Positions 11,001-23,100 of a stretch of DNA of 64,000 nt are shown here, one piece after another. Location of the stretch: contig PTEX01000032.1 of assembly GCA_003342815.1 (NCBI GenBank), positions 2,929,302 to 2,993,301 of the forward strand, in the 5' to 3' direction. Position numbers and translations under genes: made by a program. Origin of the DNA: Eudromia elegans (taxonomy: Eukaryota; Chordata; Aves; Tinamiformes; Tinamidae). The notes under the pieces are model-generated. The model saw only the letters and a list, made by a program, of their open reading frames with translations, searched no databases and was not told the DNA's origin. Position 1 is the stretch's first letter; every line of letters starts with the position of its first letter.

Positions 11001-13518
11001 TCAGCACTTTGTTGACGGGCTTGTAAGAGCCATTTCTCCTTTGGTATGGAGTGAGTGGCATGATGATGTCTATGCTAAGGCTGTTACCCTGGAGAAGCCA
11101 GGACAGCTCCGGAGGACCCACAACTGCTGTAGAAAATAAAAGCAGGGAGGGAAAAATCCTTCAAAACACAGGGCAGTCATCCAATTTGTCTAGAAATGTT
11201 GCTTTTCTCTTGATTGCTCCAGTCCTAATGCAAAGACGTTTCGAGCAAATTAAGCCCCCTCCCCAATTCATTTCCAGACCTGTAGAAACTCCAGGAACTC
11301 CCAGAGTTCTCATTCCACTATCTCTCTTTCCTAGTGTCTTGTTCTTCATGTAGCCCTAGTATAACACAGTCCTTCTCCAGCAGTTTTGCTCCTATCTCTG
11401 TCCTCTGATCAAGCTTCTCTACATTTTCCCATCAATATCAAACTTTCGCAGGGCCACATCCTCCCCATCAGCTCCCCCAGATGAGCAGGGACCCAGTTAG
11501 AGGAGTACCCAGGTCCAGATGAGTAGGGAACCAGTTAGAGGAGTCCCCAGGTCCTTACTGTCTCTGTAGGGCTGTAGTTCCCCAGAGCAGGCCCATTCGG
11601 ACAGCTTCTCTCCATCCACCGTTCTCACTCTTGCCCAGTAGATACCATGGATATCTTCAAAATACAGCCCACAACATGAGCTGGTGCTGTTCCCCCAACA
11701 GGCATCTACCTTGGTCCAGCTAGAAGAGGAAGAGGGTCTCCCTGAAGACCTCCAAGTGGAAAAAAAATGCAGTGAGAAGGTGCCAAAATGGGAAAAAACT
11801 ACTTTCTACCCCTTGCAAATATGATGAAGCAGAGTGGGTTGCAGAACATGGGTCATGCAGCCCAGGACACTCCTGGCAAACAAGAGCATTGCTCTCAGGT
11901 TGAGGAAGGTGATTATTCAGCACTGATGGGATCCCATCTGGAGGGCTGTGCTCAGCTCTGGACTCCCCAGGACAAGAGAGACACATCAGAGTGAGTCCAG
12001 CAACGGGCCACAGAGGACATTAAAGGATGGGAATGTATCTCATACGAGCTGGGACTCAGAGCGGAAGGACTCTTTAGCCTGAAGAGGAGAAGGCTCAGGG
12101 AGATCTTCTCAATGTGCACAAATATCTGATGGGAAGATGTCAAGAGAATGGGGCCAGCTTCTTCGCAGTGGTGCCCAGTGACAGGATAAGATGAAATGGG
12201 TGCAAACGGAAACACAGGAAATTTCATTTCAACATAAGGAATTTTTTTTTTCTTTTTTTTTCCTTTTTTTTTGCTGTGGAGGTTCTCAGATAAAGAAATA
12301 GGCTGCCTGGGCAGATTATGGAGTCTCTATCCTTGGGGATACTCAAATCCCGACTGGACATAGTCCTGAGCAACCTGCTGTAGGTGGCCCTGCTTGAATT
12401 AGGTGATATCCAGAGGTTCCTTCTAACCTCAACATTTCTGTTATTCTATGAGATTTACGTCAGGCAAACCCTCACAAGAGGGTACCCAGCTTCCTCCTGC
12501 CACAGCCCTCTGCTAGGATGCTCCGGCCTCAGAGAGTAATCACCCATATGAACCAGGTGGCCAGCCAGTGAGCCCACCCAGGCAGTGAGAATGGCACAGG
12601 AAGGTGCCAAACCAGGGCCGGGAGGCAGCGGGGCCAAACGCGCCCGTTCCCCTTCTCCTCGGTTTCATACGTACCAGCCCTTGCACTCCACCTGGTACCG
12701 GGCACTGCTGGGCGAACGAGGGTCCGGCTCCCACCTCAGGCAAGCGTGGAAGTTCTTGGCCACGAGTGTCACGTTTTGGGGAGGAAAGGGCATGCCTGGG
12801 GAGCAAGGGAAGGGGCATGAGGGCAAAGAGGGGCAACATTACCCTGCTCCAGCGTGGCCTGTGGGGAGATACACGCTCAATCGCTGCCGCTTAAGAAGGA
12901 CCTGCTGGTGTCCAAGCAGGTGCTGTTGGCTGGTCCGTTCCTCCTTTGCCAGCCCCACATTAACCCAGCTCATGGCCACCTTGTGCGGGTGTCACGGCTT
13001 CATGCAGACACCACGGGCCCACGTCTACCCAACAACCTCGCAACTCCAGTCCTGCCCAGGTGAACACCAGCTCCCCGAGGCCACAGCGTGGCCTCCTGGA
13101 AGCATGGCTCTGGCTGTCTGTGTTTTGGGGGTCTCCCACACGACCCAGCACACTTTGGAGTATTCCATGTGCAATCCCCTGAAAGGCAGCGACGGCTCCT
13201 CCAAGGACATGGACCAGAGGGCTGGGAAAACGCTCCCCACGCCTCTTTCAGCCACGTCAGGAAGATCAGCTCTGCTTGGAGGTTCCAAGACCACAGAAGA
13301 GTCCAGCTGATTTCCAAGTCTGTTCCCCTCTCCTTTTGTGCTTCTGAGAGCTCTCCCCATGCTTTCTTCCACTGCAGACCTCGCAAGCCAAGGCCGCAGT
13401 GAAGCACCCAGGACTTTGCCCCCTTCCCCAGCCCAACCATGGCTGTTCCAGAGCAGGACTTACCGCAGAGCAGAGCGCAGCTGATGAGAGCCAGCACCAG
13501 GCTGAGCGCAGCTCTCAT
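8061..13518 (-). CDS. Class II cytokine receptor, interferon-gamma receptor 1-like
   Basis: Seven exons: 13464-13518, 12675-12795, 11559-11719, 10948-11126, 10141-10294, 9717-9835 and 8061-8915. All have GT-AG borders and consistent phases, giving 547 residues. Residues 1-18 form a signal peptide. Two fibronectin-III domains follow: PPQNVTL opens the first and GPPELSW opens the second. Three N-glycosylation sites are visible. One transmembrane helix spans about residues 225-250. The cytoplasmic tail of about 295 residues starts with IPNSL, which aligns with the JAK1-binding LPKSL of IFNGR1, and ends near SPGYEMRPP (Tyr about 531), where IFNGR1 has its STAT1 site GYDKPH. These positions and DAC..N at the D1 disulfide favour an IFNGR1 paralogue. 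IFNLR1, IL22RA1 or IL10RA relatives are less likely alternatives. The usual IFNGR1 neighbours (IL20RA, IL22RA2) are not here. Confidence 0.8.
11880..12451 (+). mobile_element. CR1 LINE fragment, 3' end, sense on plus strand
   Basis: The sequence matches the CR1 3' region: reverse-transcriptase tail codons around 'cagcactgatgggatcccat', then the untranslated end, finishing in a GTTATTCTATGAG-type tail. It is 5'-truncated and carries frame breaks, and a T-rich stretch (12241-12271) is inserted in it. It lies in intron 2 of the cytokine receptor gene, antisense to it. The left boundary is approximate. Confidence 0.8.
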
Positions 13519-13728
13519 GGTCCCACCAGGCCAGGGCTCTTTGCCCCCAGCTCTACACCGGCAGGCTGGGGCTCATGGTGGCAGGGGTGGGTTGTCCGTG
13601 CTGCTTTCCCACATGGAAGCACAACAGAACCTGAGGTTAGAGGAAAAAAACTGTATTCCAAAGCCCTGGCTGCAAGGGGCGATGCTGGGCCCGTTCCGCA
13701 GCGGTGGAGGCACCACGTGCCCCAGGTG

Positions 13729-13845
13729 TGACTCACGCGTGTATTTTTCACCAGAGGAAGCTCAGGGCAGAAGGTTGGCACCAGCCTGGAGGTGACTCAG
13801 CCCTGCCCAGCTGCCTCCTCGCTGGGGCTGCCTCGGGGTGACTCA
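13729..13845. promoter_or_regulatory. Cluster of three TGACTCA (AP-1-type) motifs upstream of the cytokine receptor
   Basis: Perfect TGACTCA heptamers lie at 13729-13735, 13793-13799 and 13839-13845. They are 210-330 bp upstream of the receptor start codon on its 5' side. The heptamer is the consensus for AP-1 (FOS/JUN, also BATF) and for MAF/BACH half-composites. Three in 117 bp is far above chance, but binding is inferred. Confidence 0.5.
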
Positions 13846-16800
13846 CCACAGAGGCTGCAGGGAGGGAAGAGGCCTCGGTCTGTGCAAGACACAGAGCCCC
13901 GGGCCTGGCATTGCGCGAGCCAGGAGGTGACATTGGGGTGATGCTACAGCACGTCTTCTGTCCTCGAACCCTCCTCCGTTAGGTATCGGTATAAAATGGT
14001 ATGTATTAAATGCCAATTCCTGTCTCCAAAACCAGGGCACCATCTCCTTGTCCTCATGTCGCTTCAGCCCAGCTCCTTCCCAATTTTCACTCCTCTCTTC
14101 TCAGCTGATGGAGGCATTTCCAGGTGGCACAGAGGTGTCTTGCTCTCTCGGAAGTGCCGGGCATGCTTGTGGTTGTCCATTTGGAATTCCTTGGTTGTGG
14201 ACATGTGTTTCCTCCAGCAACTGAGGGGGGCCCAGGGCCCTTTCCAGACGCAGAAGGGTGGGAGCATTTCCTGCACCAGACGGGACGCTCGTTGGGCTCA
14301 TGCTCAGTGCCCCCTGCTCTTCCATCTTGCACTGGCCCCACAACAGCAGCACTCGCAGATCGATGTTGTGCCCGGAGCCGGATCATCAGCCCGGAGCGGC
14401 TGGTGACGCAGGACGGGTGTCAACTCCGCGCCCCGAGGGTTGGGATTGGCTGGTGGTTGGGGCCACAGGCTGGAGTGCGGTGATTAACCCCCCGCTCCTT
14501 CCCACGTCCCTTCTTTCACCAGCTTCCCCCACCTCGTCCTGCTATGCAGAAGTGCAGCGGCTCCCTCCTCCTGTCAGCAGCTGTTTATTTTGGCCCCACG
14601 TTACAGTGAACACAGGGACGCAAACGGAGCCCACCATGGTCTATTAAACACAGACAGAGCAGGTCTTTCAGCTCTGAAATCCAGAGCCAGGTTTCAGAGG
14701 CTTTGAGAGCATTCAGCAGAAGCATCATCAGCTACAAGCCTGGCTCCCTCGAGGCACCTGCCACAGGTTGTGGTGGAACAGGACATGGGGCTGGACAGAC
14801 CCAAAGCAGCCTCGCAGAGATGGTTTTGAGCTAACAAGACCATTGCCTCCCTGAAGGCATCACTTCCAGCTTCTGTGCCTCACCATCTTGGACTTCCCAA
14901 GGCCAGTGTGGCAGCTCACGGCTGCTCCCTCCCACCACGATGCAGCCGGGACGCCTGCACTCGCAGCACAGCCCTCTCCTGCAGCCTGCCCTTCCCCTCC
15001 TTCCTTACCTGTGGAGAAGAGCCTGGTGTTGTCCTGCCACCCGCCGCGCAGCCAGACTGTTCAGAGAGGGCCGCGAGGGACGTCCCACTCACCTGCTCAC
15101 AGCACAACACGTGATTTTACTTTGGTGGCTTGTGCTCTTTTTCCTGGGGCTAGTTGCCTTTTTTTTTTCTTGCTTCCTTGTTGACTGTGTCATCTCGTTA
15201 CAGACTTCCACCAAGCTCCGGGCTTGCTTAGAGGGCTCAGCAGTGCCCTCTGCAAGCAGTGAAGGACATAGCTTCACTTGAACACGAGCTGGCTGCTTCC
15301 AGTTTTACTAGGAGGTGGCTCCCTTGGCCAGAGAGCCACAGTCCTGAGAACAGAAAAGAGCACAGCCAAACATCAGGGCATGTGTCAGGACTACCCTGTG
15401 CCAGCCCATACGTGGCAGCACAAATGAGAACCAGGATCCCTTTAGAAAGCCAATGGCCTCCTGAGAACAGGTTTTATCCTCTTGAACATCAGCATCCCAG
15501 CTGGATGAACGGACCTGATGAGGTCTTCTGGATGGGCCTCACAAAGTGACTACTAGAGCAGTCTGGTCTCCAGCTCAGGCTAGAGGCAGCCTTGCACAGC
15601 CACCACATTTAGTCTCAAAGCTGCTGCTTTGCCCTAGGAACTGCTTCAGCAGAACCAGAAGAAAGCTGTGCGTGGCTCCGCAGTGCCTTGGGACGCCAAG
15701 CCTTGCTGAAAACAGGCAGCAGTGCAGCAACCCAACAGGGAGAGCAGAAGTACCAGAAATTAAGTTTTCTAATAGCATAATGCTGTGCAGGTGGCTGCAC
15801 ACAACAGGCTGAGGAGCAAGAGCACCCAAACTCGGGTCCCTCCAGCAGCCCACACTTCACGCTTGGCTGGCAGGAAAAGCCTCAACGTGCTCCACAGGAC
15901 GAGTGCAGACAGGCAGCAGTGCCAGCAGGGTCCTGGGACACACGGAGCATGCAGGACAGCGCGGCTGCAGCACAGCTCTTCAAGAACAAGGACACAGAGA
16001 TGGCAGCAGACTGGACGGATAGACTCTTTAATACCATCCTCACTATATACACCTTGCACACATCCACGGCCCCCCAGGATGGCGAGCAGATTGCATTTCT
16101 ACGTACATTCATTTATGGAGGGGGAGAGGCCAGACAGCAGAAGTCAGGAGCTGCCGACATCTCAGGAGGTTGGGTGCAGGACCAGGGCAAGCCCACCAAG
16201 CTGGGTGGCCCCAAATACCCATCCTGCTGCAGAAGAAGGGGATAAAAACTGGGCAGAGGATGCTTTAGCCATCCCAGCACACAGATTTGCCAGTGCTGTC
16301 AAAGGCTTTAAAGCCCACCTCCCTCCCCAAAAACTTTACTCCCTTACAAGATCAGTTTCCTCTCAGAAAAGCTCTTCCTCCCTTGCCCACTAGCTCCACT
16401 CAAGGTAGAGCACAAAGAGCAGAGCCAAGCATGCTGTTCACTCCATAAAAGAGCTGCAGCAAGCAAAAGAGAGATCATAAAGCTGCCAACAGCTCTTCTT
16501 GCAGCATCAGCAGCCCTTCTCCTCCACAGGTATGGGAGAAAAACCCTTTGCATTCTTTAAGTGCAGTGGGACTGCAGGGGCCAGCAAGCCTCAGGTGCAG
16601 GAAGGCCACTGGCAGGCAACCTCAGCCACACGAGCAGGGAGACACAGAGGAAAAGGGATGAATGTGTGCGGGAGTGTCTCAGCACACTGCTGGGAGACTG
16701 TCCCCAAGCAGCCCAGCGGGACCCAGGCCCCAGCCCCCTCTCTCTGGCCTTCACCAAGCATCTTTAAAGCAGCAAGTGTTACAGAGAGAGTGGTCTCTGT

Positions 16801-17126
16801 GCCTAGAGAAACATCAGTGCTTGCCCCAGACAGGACATGGGCTGTCTGCTCAGAGCACAGGGCATCAGGGGCTCCTGAGGACCACAGGGAGGACAGGTGT
16901 CTCCCCTCACAGATGGTGCTGCAGGGAGAAGCCAGCTCCAGTGGGAACAGTGGGATTTGCCCACCTCCCTGCGCTGCTCACAGGGTGGATGGACACGGTG
17001 CTGGCCAGCTTCTCCCTGGGTGAGGGAGCAGATAGTCCTGCCACAGTATCGAGTATCAGCACCTGTAGCCAGCCTCTGTGAACACAACTGTCTCTCTTCC
17101 TCCTCAGTGCAGTGTCCTGGGAACTG
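13846..17126. other. Intergenic, including the probable FAAH2 3' untranslated region
   Basis: FAAH2 is transcribed leftward and stops at 17127, so the right part of this stretch should be its 3' untranslated region. A minus-strand ATTAAA at 16027-16032 and an AATAAA at 14584-14589 are possible poly-A signals. No other gene could be supported, although GC-rich open frames occur. Confidence 0.4.
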
Positions 17127-20100
17127 CTAGGCTTTCCCAGGGAGTACCCATCCTCCAAAGGCCTTCTCCAGATATCGGGCTACTGCCAGTGTCAGGTGGT
17201 CGTTGTAGGTCCCTGCAACCAGTTGGATGCCCAGGGGCAGGCCCTCGCTGCTCAGGCCTAGTGGGCACTGTGTCACCGGTAAGCCCAAGACGTTGAAGAT
17301 AGCTGCAAGAGAGGAAGTTGCATCAGAGCAGACACTGGGCACAGCAATCAGTCACGCACAGGACAAGTCACTCCCTGATTCTGCAGGGGAAGTTCTCCCA
17401 TCCAATGGATAACTGCTGTCTCACACGGATCCGGGCTCCTGGGAGCAGGTCCTCTCTGTGGCAGCAGTCAAATAACACAACTGCCAGGCGGCACAGAGAG
17501 ACATGACAACAAGAAGCTGCTGCTGGCCACACTCATGTAACCCCAAAGCCAGGCAGCACTGCAGTGTGCTGCTGGCATCACAGAGCTTGAGAGCAAGGAA
17601 AGCCACAAAAATTGCCCCAGACTGTCAATATCAGTTCCTCAGGATATGTGGCAGCCTTTGGATGCTTGCTAAAATGCTGTGCCAGCTCCAGCAGCTTAAC
17701 ACATGCCTTCAGGACAGGGTGCAGCAGGAAAGCAAGGCCAAGTTCCTCCATAAGGGCAGCCCTGTCAGACCGAAGCCACATCAATCCACCTTGCAGACAG
17801 CAGGTGCAAAAGACAGTTTTAAATCATGACAATAATTCTTGTCTGACTGCCAGTGAACACCTAGCTGCTACAGGAAGTCCACTGTTGAGGCCCTCAACAG
17901 GTCTGCCCACCTACAGCTTTCCAGGCACCATGGCTCCAGAGAGCTCCCACTACAACCCGAGGGAGCCATGAAACCACTGAGAGTCACCCAAGAGCCTGGC
18001 TGTTGCTGGCACAAGTGCTGGGCATTGCTAACCTCTAGGGAGACTGCCACCATCACCTCTTTGGCTTGCAGGGGAGTGAGACACGCTGCCCAGGGTGCAC
18101 TCTTGGGATTGGTAAGGTTACATGTGCAACCCACCTCGCGGGCCAGGGCAGCTCACCTGTGTAGGCAAAGTTGAAGGGCATGCACAGGGGAGAGTGATGC
18201 TTGGGAGCCACGGTGGGATGGGAGGGGTACAGGAGCACCCCATCTGGCCCCAGCAAGGTCTCCATCTCAGCCTGCAGGCTCTTCCCCATGCTCACCAGCT
18301 TGGCGTTCCCACCAGAGTTCAGTTTCACCAGCTTCTCGGTCAACCCTAGAGCTACAGGGCAAGACACAAACAGGAATGAGGCATTAGAGCAGAATGAATA
18401 ACAGATCCATGTGTTGCACCAGGCCAGGGAGCACATTAGGCATACACAGCATCCCCAACCTCTTAAAGGAGTTAAGAATGAGGCCAAGGAGGGACCCAGA
18501 AAGCCCCTCTCCCTCCAGGCCTGCCCGTTCCCAGTGCGCATCTCTCCCTGCACGCAGTATGATGAGTCTTCCGATACCTCTGTGCTGCAGTAAAAGCTTT
18601 CAGACCACCTGAATAGGGCTTGCTTTTGCCACTTGAAGGAGTTTTTCGAGTCACTGGCTCATTTCACCTGGACTCAGCAGCAATGCCAGAGGCACTGTAC
18701 TCTCACTGTCTCTCAACACACATGCCCAAGCAGAGGTGGCAGAGTGAATTTGGCATTTATTAAACAGAAACTGCAGTTGTATCAGACACTAATTAGGTCC
18801 TCCACTGCCTGTAATACAGGTTGATCTCTAAAGCTGCTAAGTGACACAAGTACAGGTAGCTTGCCAGCTCCCTCTAAGTCCCATCAGTTCTGGCAGCGCT
18901 CATAAGAAGGGGCAAACCCTGACTGCAGCTCTGCTATCCTCGCTTTTCCCTCTTGGGAAATTTCCCATTCCTACTTATTGATGATCTGACCAACTCCCCC
19001 TCTCCCTAGAGCATGCACTTTCCCAGGGCTTAAAGACATCATGTCACTACTTAAAAACATTTTGAGGCTGCCCAGTATGAACTCTGGAGCCCTTCAGGTG
19101 GCAATGCAGGGCCACATTTTTGTTTCGCTTTATTCTCTCTGAAAAAAACGGAGATTAGAGCATTAATTCAACAATTCACCCAGCCCTACCACCACCATGG
19201 CATGCCACTTAGTTCCTTGCATGCTCACCAATGGCTGGGAAAGTATGGGAAGACATGCCCACGAGCCACTTGATCAGCTCCCACAGTGGCCACACTGGCT
19301 TCCCATGGTCCCCAAGCAGGTCCGTGAAGAGCTGTGCCTCCTGCAATCACACACATCCCCTCACTCAGCAAGAGCTCCATGTGGTTAGCACACAACGCTG
19401 AAGAGTGGACTGAAACTACAGCTACCTCTATGGCTCTTCAAATACCCCGATATGTCCTGATGAGAGAGTACATGCCCCCACAAAGTGGATCAAACTATTC
19501 CCATTCTCAGACAGATGGTGTCCATCACAACCTTTACATGACACTTGGACTAACCTAAAACAGGAGAATTTCCTCCTGCCAGACATATCAAGAAGGGGAC
19601 TAGCTCTGGGAAAAGTAAGCCCATCTTGCAGGCACCTTTCAAAGCTTCTTCGCCAAGATGACGCTATGAGAAATGCCCTGGACGTTTCCTGGGGGTATCT
19701 ACTATTGTTATATGACTCCAATAATCAGGCAAAAGGAGAGAGAAGGAACCAGACATGCCCTCCTGTGATATAGTTCCTTAGAAAGTGTGGTTTTTATTTT
19801 TTATTACTGCTGTCTGAACAGCAAAAGCATGCCACGTGTACACCCAGTTTCATTTTTACTATGAAATACTTCCACATATGCACAGAGCATGGTGAGGGGA
19901 ATCAAGCTAGAACACAATTACTAACATCATAAAATCATAGCACAATAAAAATAATAATAATAAAAAGTGCTTTCTGCTCCACACAGGCCTGCTAGTAAAG
20001 CGCTCTTAATCTACTGTTTCAATCTTGTTTTTCTAAACCATATTAATTTTATTAATCCCAGCCTGTAACATGGTCCTGGCCTGAGACACACAGCACACAG

Positions 20101-23100
20101 GTGAAGAGCCTGCTTGGCTAATTTGATATCAGCTTGACTCTTTGCTACAAGAGAGTCTGTACCCTGGCCTGGCTCTCTTACATACCTGCCCATCACTGTC
20201 CTTGGAAGACATCATGGCTGACCAGATCTGGAAAGAATACTTCATTTTGTGGATTGCCACGCGCTGAACTTGGATCCCCAGCTCTTCTTCCAGGTGCTCC
20301 ACTACCTAATGGAAACAGTGGGAAGGGTTTACAGAATCACAGACTGGTTACGATTGGGTGGGATCTCTAGAGATCATCTAGTCCAGTCCTTCTGCTCCAG
20401 GAGGGACACCTAGAGCACATGGCACAGGGTGGCATCCAGGTAGGTTTTGAACATCTCCAGAGAAGGAGAGTCTGCAACCTCTCTGGACAGCCTATTCCGG
20501 GGCTCCACCACTCTCACAGGAAAGAAGTTCTTCCTCACATGCAGATGGAACTTCCTGTGTTTCAATCTGTACCCATTACCCCTTGTCCTATCACTGGCCA
20601 CCACTGAGAAGAGTTTGCCCTCTCCTCCCTACATTCACCCCTCAGGTACTTATACATATTGATCAGATTCCTCTGTCTTCTCCAGGCTAAACAGGCCCAG
20701 CTCACTTAGTCTTTCCTGATAAGACAGATGCCCCAATCCCTTAATCATCTTTGTAGCTCTATACTTTTTCATTGCTCTTTACTTCTAAAAGGACATGATA
20801 TTTTGCAACACGTACATGCAAACCAGAGACAAGAAAGGCCTGCAGGACAGAGTCTGCAAACTAGGTTTCCTTAGCACATCCTGCCAGCTCTCTTCACATT
20901 CTTCAATGGAAGAAGCTCCAGATGCTAACAATGAACTGTGTTCTTCGAGCTCCCCCAGAACTCCACCATGTAACCCCCAGCTTAATGGAATTTGGATGCT
21001 CAAAACCAGCATCAAGAACAGCACAGAAGGTTTTATAAGCCTCTTAACAGTGTCACCACATGCCAGCACAGCAAAGCACTCTAGTGTGCAGCCACTGTGC
21101 TACCAAATGCAGTACCTGCAGTCAGGGCTCAGCTCCAGCCATGGATCATTTCCTTGGCATGGCTAAAGCCCAGACAGGAGTCTCAAGTGGACTAACACAC
21201 AGTATTCCTTTCATCACACAGTGCATCCTCAGGAGGTCACCGTAATATAAAGGAGAAAAATTAAGAAAGAAAAAATGCATCTACTGCAACAAAAATTGGG
21301 CCAAAACCTTTGGATGCTCCTCTAGGACATGGACAGCAGGTGACTACTACCAGCATGGGCACTTGCAACTGCTCACAAAATTTTTACCTCATTTCTGCTG
21401 TCACGCAGAAACAAAAGATCTTTCCACATTTTTCCCATTTCGAGAACATAAATGGGACTTGAAGCTGCCTAGACAGTGGCAGAGCCAGCAGCCCTCCAGC
21501 CCATTGCCATGTATAGCAGCCAGCCACAGCACATATCACTTTGTCCCCAAATGACTCCTCGAAGTGCTCTCCCCAGGTTTTATTTTCATGTTCAGCCCAG
21601 AGATAGTCAGCTGCCTAGATAATCCATTCCAGTTCCTTCCTACCTTCTTTTGCATCTGCAAGATCTCCTTGTCCACGGGCGACACAAAAATGGACCCCCC
21701 ATCATGATCCATGCAGTGGAACTTTATTTTCTCCAGCGACACCTTTTCATCCAGCTTCAGCCTGCAAAAGGAACGATACCACTTAACAATTTGTTTCTTA
21801 CTCCTGCCAGAGCTGCTCACACACGTGTCAATGTGAGAGATGTGTCCTGAGGACAACCACAGCAGAAAGGTGAGTCTCTGAAGACACACTGGCATCTCAG
21901 TGCAGTGCACCCAGTACAGTCCACCCACCTACTCAGACAACCAGTTTTAGGCCCCACTAGTTCTGCTGTCAGAACTGATAGAAAAAGGTAGGTCTCTCAA
22001 TATGCACTTGGTAATTACAGACCTTGGCCATGGCCAGGGTTGGAGCCATGCCACCGGCGCCACGGGGAAGTGATAGGAGCAACGGGGAAAGCAGCCACGT
22101 GCAGTGCAAGGAGCCAGCAGGGAGGCCACAGTGAGGAGCACGATCTGCCCGGTCTGTCCCCGTCTCCGCTTTGCTCCTTACCGACACGTGCACAAGTCAC
22201 GCTGCGGTACAAGGTGGACACTGCAGCACCGGCACGTTATCCTGCTCCTCTCCACCTCCTCTCAGCGAGCCACGAGCCCACGTGTGCCATGGTGAGAGCT
22301 GTCTAGGACAAGGCAGGGAGCAACGACTCGCAGACAGAGAGAGTGACCCTCGTGTCATTCAGCTAGTAATGCTTGCCCAGCCTTGACTAGAGCAAAGGAA
22401 AGGGCCTATTTCCTTTGGGAGAGGTGTCAAAATGGGCATTTTACTGCTTTCTCAGCATAAGAAGCTTCTCAGGTGCATTACACTACCAAGAGATCAAAAA
22501 GCCAGAGTCACGGTGGAAGATGAAAAACTAACTCTTCAGCAACAGGCAAGAGCAAGCACAAAAGCCCAAAGAAAGGCCAGTCTCACGAGGGAAGGGACAT
22601 GACACCCAATGCAAGGACAAGCCAGGCTGTGCTCCTGCCCTCAAGCCTCACTTGGAAGACAGTCATGGCTGACCAAGACAGAAAAGGAAGGAAAGCTGCC
22701 TGCAATGTCCCACTCAGGCCTAAATCAAACAAAATAAATCAGTAACAAGCAACCTGGGCTCCACAGACCTGACTTTCTAGACAAACTATCATGTCAAAAG
22801 GGGAATGAATTAAAAGGACCTGTTGCAATGGCCAAAACACAGCTGAAGGCAACGAAAGCAACCTACTTTTTGACTCCAGGTCCAGCCATGACCCGCAGCA
22901 TAGGCTCCAAGTCCTCCGCGTAACGGCACATGGGCCCCGTGCACAGGAAGCTGGTCCGCACCCCCTGAGCGTTTGGGAACTGGCCATCGTTGGGCACCAC
23001 TCCTGCAAGCAGAGAGGCACACGGGTCAGCCTCCAGCCAGGGCAGGCCCTGCAAGGACACAGGGGACACTGTCACTCGGGGTGCTGTGTGTGGCAGCACC

